35,063 bases of DNA, from contig VGDL01000036.1 of NCBI GenBank assembly GCA_016869735.1, forward strand, positions 1 to 35,063. Direction: 5' to 3'. Both the position numbers and the translations under genes were made by a program. Numbering within the stretch: the first letter of the stretch is position 1; each line of letters opens with the position of its first letter. Positions 8,270 through 16,959 of this stretch are shown piece after piece. This DNA comes from Alphaproteobacteria bacterium (lineage in GTDB: Bacteria > Pseudomonadota > Alphaproteobacteria > Acetobacterales > Acetobacteraceae). The notes under the pieces were generated by a model, which had not been told where the DNA came from, did not search any database, and saw only the letters and a list, made by a program, of their open reading frames with translations.

Positions 8270-10327
8270 TCAAGGGGAAGCGGGCACCACCCAGGCATCC
8301 GCGACGGTCACGCCCTGGCCTTCGGCATGGATGATGAGCGGGTTGATTTCTGCCTCGGCCACGCCTGGATGGGCGGCCAAGCGTGACGCCGCCACGACCG
8401 CCTTTGCCAGCGCATCCAAATCGCCACGCGGCAAGCCGCGCCAGCCGGCCAGTGGCTTCAACCCCTTCACCTCCGCGATCATGGCGCGTGCTTCAGCCTC
8501 ATCCACCGGGGCGATGCGGATTGCGGTATCGCGGTGCAATTCCGCCATGATGCCGCCGGCACCCACCAAAATCACCGGCCCTGCCTCGGGGTCCCGGCGG
8601 AAGCCGATAATGGCCTCGGCCAGGCCCTTCATCATGGGCTGCACCAGAAAGCCGGTGATGCGCGCGGCCGGGGCGCGGGAAGTCACGCGGGCCAGCATGG
8701 CGGTGGCCTCGGTCTGCAGCGCCGCCGCATCGGCGATGTTCAGCGCCACGCCGCCGACTTCCGTCTTATGCGCTAGATCAGGCGAGAGGATCTTGAGCGC
8801 GACGGGATAGTGCAGCCCCTCCGGCACCGCATCGGGCGCCGCCATGACGGCAAAGGGGCTATCCAAGCCAAAAGCCGCGAAAAGCCGCCTCGCATCAGCC
8901 TCATCCGGGTTGGCGGGGATTGTATGGCTGATTGAAGGCGCAGGGGCCTCGGACCTTGGCGCGCGCCAATCGAAAAAGGCACGGATCACATCGGCGCAGG
9001 ATTCCGGGGTGCGGAAGGCGGGGATGCCGGCCTCCCCCAGCAGCCGCAGTGACGCATCAGCCTGCGGCACCAGAAAAGCCGCGATGGGCTTGCCAAGCCC
9101 GGCCTGCACCGCGCCGGTAATCCCCGCCACCGCATCATGCGGGCGGAATTGCGCGGAGGATCCGACCACCGAAAGCACCATATCCGTGCCCGCATCGGCG
9201 GCGAGGGCCGAAAGTGCCGCTTCCACCTTATCGGCGCGCGTGCCGGCCAGCGTCACATCAATCATCCGCCCATGATGCGGCAGGCCAGCGGCTTCCAGCC
9301 CGGCCACGGCAGCGGCATCGGACGGGCTGGTTTCAATGCCGACAACGCCCAACGCATCCACCGCCATGGCACCACCGCCGCCGGTGGTGGTCATGACAGA
9401 AATGGTCCGCCGCGGCTTGGCCAAGGGCTTCCGCCCGATAAACAAGGCCGGCGCTTCCAACAGCGCTTCAATCATTGTCACGCGTGCAATGCCATAGGCA
9501 CGGAAGAAGGCATCGGCTGCCGCATCCGAACCGGCCAGCGCGCCGGTATGGCTGCCGGCCAGCTCCGCACCAAAGCTTGAACGGCCAAGCTTGAAGGCGA
9601 TGATGGGCTTGCCCAGCGCATGGGCGCGGCGCGCTGCGGCGGCGAGTTTTTCCGGCGCACGAATCGCTTCCAGAAACAGCAGCACCGCATCCACGTCAGG
9701 GTCTTCCACCAGCATGCCGGCGATTTCACTCGCGGTCAGATCGGCCTCATTGCCGGTGCCGATCAGATGCGAAAAGCCGATCCCGCGCGGTGCGCCGCGC
9801 GCCATGATGGCACCCATCATGGAACCGGATTGCGAAACCAGCGCGATGCGCCCGGCGGGCAGGCTTTCTGCTTCCAGCGCGGCATTGACCGAACAGGCGG
9901 TGCGCGCATTCAAATTCACAAGCCCCATGGAATTGGGGCCGAGCAAGCGAACACCTGCCGATTTCGCTGTGGCCAGCAGCCTTTCCTGCAAGGCACGGCC
10001 TTCCGGCCCGGCTTCGGCAAAGCCATCTGCCAGAATGGCGGCCACCGGAATGCGCTTTTCGGCCACCGCCGCGATCTGGCCTTCCACATGCTGTGTGCCG
10101 AGCAGCAGATAGGCGAGATCAACCTCCCCCGGCACATCGGCCAGGCGCGGATAGGCGCGTTCGCCAAGGATCGTCTTGGCGCTGGGATTGATCGGGAAAA
10201 GATCGCCGGTAAACCCATGCTTCCGCAGATAAACCTGCGCGCGCGCGGTCAGGCGCTTCGGGTCTGATGAGCCGCCAATCAGCGCAATGCGGCGCGGGTT
10301 GAGGAGGGCAGAGGCAAGGCGATCCAT
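8270..10327 (-). CDS. Acyl-CoA synthetase, NDP-forming (fused alpha-beta acetyl-CoA synthetase type)
   Basis: 685-residue ADP-forming acyl-CoA synthetase joining a CoA-binding Rossmann domain (RRIALIGGSSDPKRL at the N-terminus), a succinyl-CoA-synthetase-like flavodoxin domain (ALVSQSGSMMGAIMARG) and a C-terminal ATP-grasp domain (LKILSPDLAHKTEVGGVALN). The phospho-transfer histidine region is present as AGSHTGALAGSDAA. The reaction interconverts an acyl-CoA plus NDP and phosphate with a free acid plus NTP. Such fused enzymes in proteobacteria act on acetate, aryl acids or dicarboxylates; which one applies here is unknown. It is the largest gene in an operon with an SDR upstream and nitroreductase and Nudix genes downstream. 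Confidence 0.95.
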   Translation of the reverse strand: MDRLASALLNPRRIALIGGSSDPKRLTARAQVYLRKHGFTGDLFPINPSAKTILGERAYPRLADVPGEVDLAYLLLGTQHVEGQIAAVAEKRIPVAAILADGFAEAGPEGRALQERLLATAKSAGVRLLGPNSMGLVNLNARTACSVNAALEAESLPAGRIALVSQSGSMMGAIMARGAPRGIGFSHLIGTGNEADLTASEIAGMLVEDPDVDAVLLFLEAIRAPEKLAAAARRAHALGKPIIAFKLGRSSFGAELAGSHTGALAGSDAAADAFFRAYGIARVTMIEALLEAPALFIGRKPLAKPRRTISVMTTTGGGGAMAVDALGVVGIETSPSDAAAVAGLEAAGLPHHGRMIDVTLAGTRADKVEAALSALAADAGTDMVLSVVGSSAQFRPHDAVAGITGAVQAGLGKPIAAFLVPQADASLRLLGEAGIPAFRTPESCADVIRAFFDWRAPRSEAPAPSISHTIPANPDEADARRLFAAFGLDSPFAVMAAPDAVPEGLHYPVALKILSPDLAHKTEVGGVALNIADAAALQTEATAMLARVTSRAPAARITGFLVQPMMKGLAEAIIGFRRDPEAGPVILVGAGGIMAELHRDTAIRIAPVDEAEARAMIAEVKGLKPLAGWRGLPRGDLDALAKAVVAASRLAAHPGVAEAEINPLIIHAEGQGVTVADAWVVPASP

Positions 10328-10339
10328 AAGGCTATTCCG

Positions 10340-10831
10340 TCAATTCGTAAGGGGGGCAACGCAGCCCTCAGGTGGAGTTTCGGGTGGCGCGATATGCAGC
10401 GCCATGAAGGCGATTTCTTGCGCGGTCTCCGGCAAGTTATTCAGATCATGATCATGCAGCGAAACGCGCCCGGCTTGGATACGTTCGCGCACGGCATGGC
10501 GCGCCAGCAATTCCCGCGTTGGGCGCAGCAGCACGGCGCGTTCCCCTTCCGGCACACCATCCAATCCGTTGAAGATCACCACAGCGGCGGGCCGAGACCA
10601 GACGAGCCGCGCCGGCGATGGCCCAAGATGGCGTGCATGGGGCGCGAAGGCACAAGCCGCCGCGGCATCAATCGCTTCCAAGGCGCCGCTTGGCGGCAAA
10701 CGCTGCGCGCCGCCAGAATCTCCGGCGCCGTGGCGGCTGCGCGCCCTGTTCCCAGGGCGAGCAGCGCCAGCGCAGCGGCAATGAACGGCTTCAGACCGGG
10801 TCCCAGCAGAAGACATCGCCGGAACGCTCAA
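10340..10831 (-). CDS. Hypothetical protein, probably secreted and possibly frameshifted
   Basis: The open frame (163 codons) overlaps the SDR 3' end. Only its later two thirds look like protein: from about residue 50 (LEAIDAAAACAFAPHAR) to the end codon use matches the neighbours, with VVIFNGLDGVPEGERAVLL and HDHDLNNLPETAQEI. The first 50 residues are an Arg/Gly/Ala-rich stretch typical of a wrong frame. In the +1-shifted frame, the same DNA (about 10794 down to 10690) reads like a signal peptide, KPFIAAALALLALGTGRA|AA followed by TAPEILAARSV. The natural product may therefore be a small exported protein whose frame is broken by a one-base indel or sequencing error. I recognise no family. 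It sits between the SDR and acyl-CoA synthetase genes in the same direction. Confidence 0.5.
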   Translation of the reverse strand: MSVPAMSSAGTRSEAVHCRCAGAARPGNRARSRHGAGDSGGAQRLPPSGALEAIDAAAACAFAPHARHLGPSPARLVWSRPAAVVIFNGLDGVPEGERAVLLRPTRELLARHAVRERIQAGRVSLHDHDLNNLPETAQEIAFMALHIAPPETPPEGCVAPLTN

Positions 10832-11705
10832 GCGCCGAAAAGGCGGGCTTCAGCGCGGGCAGCGCATATTCTTCGATCATTTCCGGGGTCCAGCCTTCGC
10901 CGCGATGAATGCCGCGGATCGGGCGGGATTGGCTATAGATGAAGATCTCATTCATGCGGGGCGAGAAGATTTGCCCTGTGACATCCTTCGCCGCATCGGA
11001 AGCAAGGAATACCGCGAGCGGCGCATTCTTGTCCGGCGTCATGCGCATGATCCGTTCCACGCGGCGCTTTTGTTCCGGCGTCTCGGCGGGGATCGAGCCT
11101 GTCATGCGGCTCCAGGCGAAGGGGGCAATGCAATTCGAACGCACGCCAAACCGTGCCATATCGAGCGCGATGGATTTGGACAGCGCCACAATCCCAAGCT
11201 TGGCCGCCGAGTAATTCGCCTGGCCGAAATTGCCGATCAGGCCAGAGGTGGACGACATATGCACATAGGCGCCCGATTGCTGGGCGCGGAAATGCGTCGC
11301 CGCCGCGCGGGAGACATAAAAGGACCCGGAAAGATGCACGGCGATCACCGAATCCCATTCTTCCGGCGTCATGCGATGGAAAATCTGGTCGCGCAGAATG
11401 CCGGCATTATTGACCACGATGTCAATGCGGCCGAAGTGATCCATGGCGGATTGCACGATCTTTTGCGCAGTAGCCCAGGTGGCCACGCTATCGGTGCAGA
11501 TTTCGGATGTGCCGCCGTTTTGGGCAATGATTGCCTTGGTTTGCTGCGCCGGCGTCGCATCCAGGCCTTCGCCTGACAGCGATGCGCCCACATCATTGAT
11601 GATCACCTTGGCACCCTGGCCCGCCATCATAATGGCGATTTCCCGGCCAATCCCGTTCCCTGCGCCGGTGACGATGGCAACCTTACCTTCAAGCATATTC
11701 GGCAT
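10791..11705 (-). CDS. Short-chain dehydrogenase/reductase (multifunctional-enzyme/HSD17B4-like SDR)
   Basis: NAD(P)-dependent SDR of 304 residues. It shows the cofactor motif TGAGNGIG (14-21), NNAGILRD, a catalytic Ser in MSSTSGLIG and YSAAK. The long insert NDVGASLSGEGLDATPAQ after the second strand and the extended C-terminus are typical of the 3-hydroxyacyl-CoA dehydrogenase-like SDRs related to the peroxisomal multifunctional enzyme. The start has an AGGAGG ribosome site. It is the first gene of the minus-strand operon that includes the ADP-forming acyl-CoA synthetase, so a role in acyl-CoA oxidation or reduction is likely. It is divergent from the ABC importer at 11826. Confidence 0.93.
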   Translation of the reverse strand: MPNMLEGKVAIVTGAGNGIGREIAIMMAGQGAKVIINDVGASLSGEGLDATPAQQTKAIIAQNGGTSEICTDSVATWATAQKIVQSAMDHFGRIDIVVNNAGILRDQIFHRMTPEEWDSVIAVHLSGSFYVSRAAATHFRAQQSGAYVHMSSTSGLIGNFGQANYSAAKLGIVALSKSIALDMARFGVRSNCIAPFAWSRMTGSIPAETPEQKRRVERIMRMTPDKNAPLAVFLASDAAKDVTGQIFSPRMNEIFIYSQSRPIRGIHRGEGWTPEMIEEYALPALKPAFSALERSGDVFCWDPV

Positions 11706-11825
11706 GTGGCATTCCTCCTGCTTCTATACCGGGCGGAGACTAGACCCGGCTTGCCGGGGCGTGAAGCCGGGTTGCTGGTTTCGCCAAGCGCGCCTAGATG
11801 AGGCTTGTAACAAACGGGGGCAGCC

Positions 11826-12593
11826 GTGGCGTTGGTATCGCTACAGGGCGTCGGCAAAGTATTTTCGGGCCGGACGGGTGCCTGGGAAGCCGTGCGCGAC
11901 TTCAGCCTTGACCTGGCAGAGGGCGAATTCTTCTGCCTGCTCGGCACATCGGGCTGCGGCAAGACAACGGTGCTGAACATGGTCGCGGGGTTTGATGCGC
12001 CCACCGCCGGCAGCATCCTGCTGGATGGCGCGCCGGTGGCAGGCCCTGGCGCTGACCGCGGCGTGGTGTTTCAGGGGCATGACAGCCTGTATGATTGGCT
12101 GACCGCGCTGGACAATATCGGCTTTGGCTTGCGGCTGCGCGGCTTGGGTAAGGCTGAGCGGCGCGCGAAGGCCGAACATTTCCTCCGCAAGGTTGGCCTG
12201 ACCGGGCAGGGGGCGAAGCATCCTTCGGAGCTTTCGGGCGGCATGAAGCAGCGCATTCAGATTGCGCGCGCGCTGGCCAATGACCCGCGCATGCTGCTGA
12301 TGGATGAACCCTTCGGCGCGCTTGATGCCATGACGCGCGCGGTGTTGCAGGGGGAGCTCAGCCGGATTTGGGCCGAAACCAAGAAGACAGTGCTGTTCAT
12401 CACGCATGACATTGAAGAAGCCTGCGCCTTGGCGACGCGGATTGGCGTGATGCGCCGCGGGCCGGGGGGAACGCTCAAGGCCATTGTGCCGGTGGATTTG
12501 CCCTTTCCGCGCGAACGCACATCTGATGCTTTCATGCGCGTTTTCCGCGACGTGCATGGCCTTATTCATGATGAGATTCACGGTGCGCACTGA
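11826..12593 (+). CDS. ABC transporter ATP-binding protein (nitrate/sulfonate/taurine-type, SsuB/TauB)
   Basis: 255-residue ATPase of an NMT1-type importer. Walker A is GTSGCGKTT (residues 40-48), Q-loop VFQGHDSLYDWLTALDNI, signature LSGGMKQRIQIAR, Walker B MLLMDEPFGALDAMTR and H-loop FITHDIEEA. The short Walker-B context DEPFGALDAMTR and the W-x-T-A-x-x-N after the Q-loop are hallmarks of the nitrate/sulfonate/bicarbonate subgroup. It starts with GTG. Its last bases overlap the permease start. ABC transporters of this group take up alkanesulfonates, taurine, thiamine precursors, nitrate, riboflavin or aromatic acids. Confidence 0.95.
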   Translation: MALVSLQGVGKVFSGRTGAWEAVRDFSLDLAEGEFFCLLGTSGCGKTTVLNMVAGFDAPTAGSILLDGAPVAGPGADRGVVFQGHDSLYDWLTALDNIGFGLRLRGLGKAERRAKAEHFLRKVGLTGQGAKHPSELSGGMKQRIQIARALANDPRMLLMDEPFGALDAMTRAVLQGELSRIWAETKKTVLFITHDIEEACALATRIGVMRRGPGGTLKAIVPVDLPFPRERTSDAFMRVFRDVHGLIHDEIHGAH

Positions 12594-13347
12594 ACGCTTG
12601 ACCACCATCGGTGGCTATATCGCGGGCTTTGCCCTGCTGTTTCTTATCTGGCATTTGGCCGCCACTTATCTGGTGAAATCCACCTTGTTTCCGCCACCCC
12701 TGCCGGTGCTGGAACGCGGCTGGATGCTGATTGAAGATGGCATTCTGCAGGAACAGATCATCGCGTCATTGAAGCGCATCGCGCAGGGATTTCTTTTGGG
12801 ATCAGCCATCGGCATCCCGATTGGGCTTGCGATTGGGTCCTTCAAGCCGGTGCGCTGGTTGCTTGAACCCTGGACCGAATTCTTCCGCTTCATCCCGGCC
12901 GTTGCCATGATTACGGTTTCAGTGATCTGGTTTGGCATTGGCGAAGAAAGCAAGGTCTTTCTGATTGCCTATACGACCATTTTTGTCGTGATCATCTCGA
13001 CCGCTGCCGGCGTGGGTGCGGTGGGGCGCGATAAGATACGCGCCGCGCAATGCCTTGGCGCCAATCGCTGGCAGGTCTTTGGCCTGGTCGCGCTGCCGGC
13101 AACCGTGCCTTACATCCTGACCGGGATGCGCCTTGCCATGTCCAATGCCTTTGTCACCATCGTGGCGGCAGAGCTGATCGCTTCCAATGATGGGCTTGGC
13201 AAGATGCTCTGGGATGCCCGGCTTTTCATGCAGATCGAGGATATTTTTGTGGCGCTGGTCGCGCTTGGGATGCTGGGCTTTGCGACCGATCGTAGTTTTC
13301 GCTTTCTGATCCGCGCCTTTGCGGGGCGCTTCAACGCAACCGTCTGA
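12571..13347 (+). CDS. ABC transporter permease (SsuC/TauC type)
   Basis: Inner-membrane permease of about 258 residues with roughly six hydrophobic segments. The EAA region AAQCLGANRWQVFGLVALPA followed by PYILTGMRLAM lies near residues 170-205, as in SsuC. Two adjacent ATGs (12568, 12571) and a GTG at 12583 are possible starts, all overlapping the end of the ATPase gene; the open frame's first ATG at 12484 would overlap it by 110 bases and is rejected. It is followed after 18 bp by the binding-protein gene. Confidence 0.93.
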   Translation: MRFTVRTERLTTIGGYIAGFALLFLIWHLAATYLVKSTLFPPPLPVLERGWMLIEDGILQEQIIASLKRIAQGFLLGSAIGIPIGLAIGSFKPVRWLLEPWTEFFRFIPAVAMITVSVIWFGIGEESKVFLIAYTTIFVVIISTAAGVGAVGRDKIRAAQCLGANRWQVFGLVALPATVPYILTGMRLAMSNAFVTIVAAELIASNDGLGKMLWDARLFMQIEDIFVALVALGMLGFATDRSFRFLIRAFAGRFNATV

Positions 13348-13365
13348 AACAAGGGAGAATTCATC

Positions 13366-14325
13366 ATGCTTCGTCGTTCACTTCTGGCGCTGCCGGCTGC
13401 CGCTGCAGGCGCCTATATCCTGCCCGCTTCCGCGCAAGCGCCCACCAAGATCACCATCGCCACCGGCGTTGATCCTTCTTTTGCGCAATTCTACATCGCG
13501 AAGGAAGGCGGTTTTTTTGAACGCAACGGGCTGGATGTCACGGTGAATACTGGGCCTTCCGGCAGCGCCATGATTGCGTTTTTGATCGGCAATCAGATCA
13601 ATTCTGCCTATGGCGCCGAACAGGCCGGCGTTTCGGCCCATGTGCGCGATGCGAATGTGGTGGCTGTTGCCGAAGGTGTGGCGCTGATGCGCTGGCTTTC
13701 CGTGGTGGGCCGTGGCGTTGAAAACATGGAAGCGCTGAAGGGCAAGCGTATTGGCGTGGCGCGCGGCACGGGCAGCGAAACCTTCTGGCTTTCCGTGGTA
13801 GCAAAGCTTGGCCTGAACCAGGCCGATTACACCATTGTGAATGTCGAAGCGCCTGAGATGGTCGCCGCCATGGAACGCGGCAATATTGATGCGTTTGTGG
13901 TGTGGGAACCCTGGCCAACCCGCGGCACGCGCGCCATCCCCGGCAGCAAGATCCTGCTCAGCAATGATCAGATCGCGATCCAGAGCAATTACATCTACAT
14001 GAATAAGGGCTGGGCAGCAGCCAATCGCGCCACCACGGAACGGTTGATGCGTTCCCTGGTGCAGGCGACCGAATTCGCCGCCAGCAATCGCGACCAGGCA
14101 GTGCAGCAGGTGGCGCGTTTCCTGCGCCAGGACCGAGCCTTTATTGCTGAGCTCATGGGCAAGGTTGAATATCGCATGAACCTGACCAATGACAGCGTCG
14201 CCTTCGTGCAGCGCGCCATTGATCAGCTGCGCGGCATGAACCGGCTGGATCGTCCTGTCACCACGGATCAGGTGATCTGGAAGGAACCCCTCAGCTGGGT
14301 CGCGCCGGATCGCGTGAAGATCTGA
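13366..14325 (+). CDS. ABC transporter substrate-binding protein (NMT1/SsuA/ThiY-like)
   Basis: 319-residue exported binding protein. The signal peptide MLRRSLLALPAAAAGAYILP ends at ASA|QAP. The family is shown by FAQFYIAKEGGFFERNGLDV near residues 40-59, the IGVARGTGSETF stretch and FVVWEPWPTRG. The ribosome site AAGGGAGAA precedes the ATG. It completes a three-gene importer with the ATPase and permease. The EPWP motif and lack of the THI5 cysteine cluster leave the ligand open: sulfonates, nitriles or heterocyclic precursors are all imported by relatives. The downstream catabolic operon is the best clue to ligand. Confidence 0.93.
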   Translation: MLRRSLLALPAAAAGAYILPASAQAPTKITIATGVDPSFAQFYIAKEGGFFERNGLDVTVNTGPSGSAMIAFLIGNQINSAYGAEQAGVSAHVRDANVVAVAEGVALMRWLSVVGRGVENMEALKGKRIGVARGTGSETFWLSVVAKLGLNQADYTIVNVEAPEMVAAMERGNIDAFVVWEPWPTRGTRAIPGSKILLSNDQIAIQSNYIYMNKGWAAANRATTERLMRSLVQATEFAASNRDQAVQQVARFLRQDRAFIAELMGKVEYRMNLTNDSVAFVQRAIDQLRGMNRLDRPVTTDQVIWKEPLSWVAPDRVKI

Positions 14326-14332
14326 AGCGCCT

Positions 14333-14788
14333 GTGGCGCTGAACTTCCGAAGCGCCACGCCGGCGGATTTGCCCGCCATCATCGCGCTTCTGGCCGATGA
14401 CATTCTGGGTCAGGGGCGCGAAGACGCCTCTGACCCGCCGAACCCTGCCTATGTAGCAGCCTTCGCCGCCATCAGCGCTGATACCAATCAGCTCCTGGTG
14501 GTGGTGGAAGATGCCGGGTGCTTGATTGGCTGCCTGCAACTCAGCTTCATCCCAGGGCTTTCGCGACTTGGGATGTGGCGCGGGCAGATTGAAGGCGTGC
14601 GCATCGCCGCCGACCGGCGCGGCGATGGGCTTGGCCGGCAGATGTTCGCCTGGGCCATTGCCGAATGCCGCGCGCGCGGTTGCGGTCTGGTGCAACTCAC
14701 CACCGACAAGCACCGGCCAGAAGCACGACGCTTCTATGAAAGCCTTGGTTTTGTCGCGAGCCATGAAGGCATGAAGCTCCCTTTGTAA
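14333..14788 (+). CDS. GNAT-family N-acetyltransferase
   Basis: Cytoplasmic acetyltransferase of 151 residues. The acetyl-CoA-binding motif A is EGVRIAADRRGDGLGRQMFA, with the R-x-x-G-x-G core. It is followed by LTTDKHRPEARRFYESLGFV, the usual C-terminal half of the fold. The GTG start lies seven bases after the binding-protein stop, so it is probably co-transcribed with the importer and may acetylate the imported compound or a toxic relative; that is inference. The ribosome site is weak. Confidence 0.88.
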   Translation: MALNFRSATPADLPAIIALLADDILGQGREDASDPPNPAYVAAFAAISADTNQLLVVVEDAGCLIGCLQLSFIPGLSRLGMWRGQIEGVRIAADRRGDGLGRQMFAWAIAECRARGCGLVQLTTDKHRPEARRFYESLGFVASHEGMKLPL

Positions 14789-14886
14789 CGGCCGTGGGCG
14801 CGTCATCCAGAATAGCCACAGCCCCGGTTAGACGCGGCCCAACGCTTGGTGCAAAATAGTGGCGCCGTTATTCGGAGGAAATTGTC

Positions 14887-16218
14887 ATGGCGCGTTTCGA
14901 TCTGGCCCTGAAGGGTGGAGAATGTGTGATGCCTTGGGGCGTGGTGCGCGCCGATATTGGCATCCGCGCCGGGCGCATCGCCGCCATTGGTGATTTGACC
15001 CAGGCGGAAGCCGCGCAAACCGTGGATTGCAAGGGGCTCCATTTGCTGCCCGGCTTGATTGACCCGCATGTGCATTTGCGCGACCCCGGCGACCCCAAGG
15101 TGGAAACCATGGAAACCGGCACCCGCGCTGCCGTGCTGGGCGGCCTGGCGGCGGTGTTCGACATGCCGAATACCACCCCTTCCATCACCAATACCGAAAG
15201 GCTGAATGCCAAGCGCGACTTTGTGCATGGCCATGCCTGGTGCGATATCGGGATTTATGTGGGCGGGACCAAGACGAATATTGCGGAGCTTGAGGCGCTT
15301 GAGCTTGAACCCAATGTCTGTGCCATCAAGATTTTTGCGGGCTCCTCGACGGGTGATTTGCTGGTTGAAGATGATGCCAGCCTGGAAGCGGTGATGCGTT
15401 CTGGCCGTCGCGCTATTTGCTATCATTCTGAGGATGAATATCGGCTACAGGCGCGCAAGCCCATGTTCACGCCCGGCATGCCACATATCAATCACCAGGG
15501 ATGGCGCGATGTGGAAACCGCGATGCTTGGTACGCGCCGGCTGATGGCCTTGGCACGCAAGACCGGGCGGCGCGCACATATTCTGCATGTCTCAACCGCG
15601 CAAGAATTGGCCTATCTCGCGGATTTCCGAGATGTCGCCAGCTGCGAAGTGCTGCTGAACCACCTCACGCAGACCGATGAAGCCTATGGCCGCCTGGGTG
15701 GTTATGCGGTGATGAACCCGCCCATTCGTGATGCGCGGCATCTGGAAGCAGCCTGGAAGGCGGTGGCCGATGGCACGGTGGATTGCGTGGGGTCAGACCA
15801 TGCGCCGCATTCCCGCGCCGCCAAGGAACGCCCCTGGCCTGATACGGCAGCGGGGCTGACGGGCATCCAAACCATTGTGCCACTTATGTTGGATCATGTC
15901 AGCGCCGGTCGGCTTTCCCTGCCGCGCCTGGCCGATTTGATGTGCGCCGGCCCTGCGCGGGTTTATGGCGCCAAGACCAAGGGGCGCTTGGCCGTTGGCA
16001 TGGATGGTGACGTGACGGTGGTGGATATGAAGCAAACCCGCACCATTGAAGATAGCTGGATTGTCTCGCCCTGCGGCTGGACACCTTTCGCCGGGCATCG
16101 CTGCAGCGGCTGGCCGGTAATGACCGTGGTGCGCGGCCATATCGCCATGCGCGATGATGACGTGCAGGGCGCGCCGCAAGGCCGGCCTGTGGAATTCACT
16201 GACACCAGGCGCGCCTGA
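14887..16218 (+). CDS. Dihydroorotase-like cyclic amidohydrolase (type I)
   Basis: 443-residue metal-dependent amidohydrolase. Both dihydroorotase signatures are present: DPHVHLRDPG (H61, H63, R65) and GSDHAPHSRAAK (D304, H308). MPNTTPS carries the substrate-binding Asn (N95), IKIF the Lys to be carboxylated (K148), and H180 and H234 complete the metal site. By residues it could be a true dihydroorotase, but hydantoinases and allantoinases share the fold. It is not beside pyrB; it leads an operon with a nitroreductase, a MetE-like methyltransferase and a second amidohydrolase. A catabolic cyclic-amide hydrolase is therefore equally possible. The ribosome site CGGAGGAAA is strong and the stop overlaps the next ATG (TGATG). 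Confidence 0.9.
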   Translation: MARFDLALKGGECVMPWGVVRADIGIRAGRIAAIGDLTQAEAAQTVDCKGLHLLPGLIDPHVHLRDPGDPKVETMETGTRAAVLGGLAAVFDMPNTTPSITNTERLNAKRDFVHGHAWCDIGIYVGGTKTNIAELEALELEPNVCAIKIFAGSSTGDLLVEDDASLEAVMRSGRRAICYHSEDEYRLQARKPMFTPGMPHINHQGWRDVETAMLGTRRLMALARKTGRRAHILHVSTAQELAYLADFRDVASCEVLLNHLTQTDEAYGRLGGYAVMNPPIRDARHLEAAWKAVADGTVDCVGSDHAPHSRAAKERPWPDTAAGLTGIQTIVPLMLDHVSAGRLSLPRLADLMCAGPARVYGAKTKGRLAVGMDGDVTVVDMKQTRTIEDSWIVSPCGWTPFAGHRCSGWPVMTVVRGHIAMRDDDVQGAPQGRPVEFTDTRRA

Positions 16219-16910
16219 TGGCGGGGACGGCGCAGGCGGCGGTGGAAGCGGCGATCACGTCGCGCCGTTCCATCCGCGCCTTTTTGCCAAAACCCGTACC
16301 GCAGGCGGATGTCGAGCATCTGCTGGATATCGCAGCGCGCGCCCCTTCCGGCAGCAATATCCAGCCTTGGAAGGTGCATGCGCTAACCGGCGCGCCGCTG
16401 AAGCGTCTATGTCATGCGTTGATGGCAGAACACGCGAGTGGCATCACGCCGGAAGCGGAATACCAATATTACCCGCGTAAGTTTTTTGAGCCCTTCCATA
16501 GCCGGCGCCGCAAGGTGGGTTGGGATCTTTATGCGCTGCTCAGTATTGCGAAGGGCGAGGCCGAACGGATGCGTGCGCAACATGGCCGCAACCTGATTTT
16601 CTTCGGCGCACCCGTTGGTTTGATTTTCACCATCCATCGCGATCTGGAACAGGGTTCCTGGCTCGATTACGGTATGTTCCTGCAAAATGTGATGGTGGCG
16701 GCGCGCGGCATGGGGTTGGATACCTGCCCGCAAGCCGCCTTCATGCCTTATCACCGTACCATCCAAGAGATGCTGGAAATCCCGCCCGAGGAAATGCTGG
16801 TTTGCGGCATGGCGCTTGGCTATGCGGACCCGGATGCGGTGGAAAATGGCCTGGTGACAGAACGCGCCCCGGCGCGCGACTTCACGCGTTTTGCGGGCTG
16901 GGCCGAATAG
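16218..16910 (+). CDS. Nitroreductase-family flavoprotein (second copy)
   Basis: 230-residue FMN oxidoreductase. SRRSIRAFLPKPVP and ARAPSGSNIQPWKVHAL near residues 15-55 are the usual nitroreductase FMN-binding elements. The third part is DYGMFLQNVMVAARGMGLDT followed by CPQAAF. The start overlaps the stop of the dihydroorotase-like gene by one base, so translation is coupled. The group includes nitrobenzoate reductases, flavin destructases and enal reductases. In this operon it may reduce a ring or an aldehyde released by the amidohydrolase (inference). Confidence 0.93.
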   Translation: MAGTAQAAVEAAITSRRSIRAFLPKPVPQADVEHLLDIAARAPSGSNIQPWKVHALTGAPLKRLCHALMAEHASGITPEAEYQYYPRKFFEPFHSRRRKVGWDLYALLSIAKGEAERMRAQHGRNLIFFGAPVGLIFTIHRDLEQGSWLDYGMFLQNVMVAARGMGLDTCPQAAFMPYHRTIQEMLEIPPEEMLVCGMALGYADPDAVENGLVTERAPARDFTRFAGWAE

Positions 16911-16959
16911 CGGGGCGCGCAATTCTCCGGTAGGATTTCTCAAAACCGGAGGATACCCC

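Noticed and set aside
13378-14403. 341-codon minus-strand frame
   Set aside because: Fully antisense to the NMT1-type binding protein; no ribosome site or family features.
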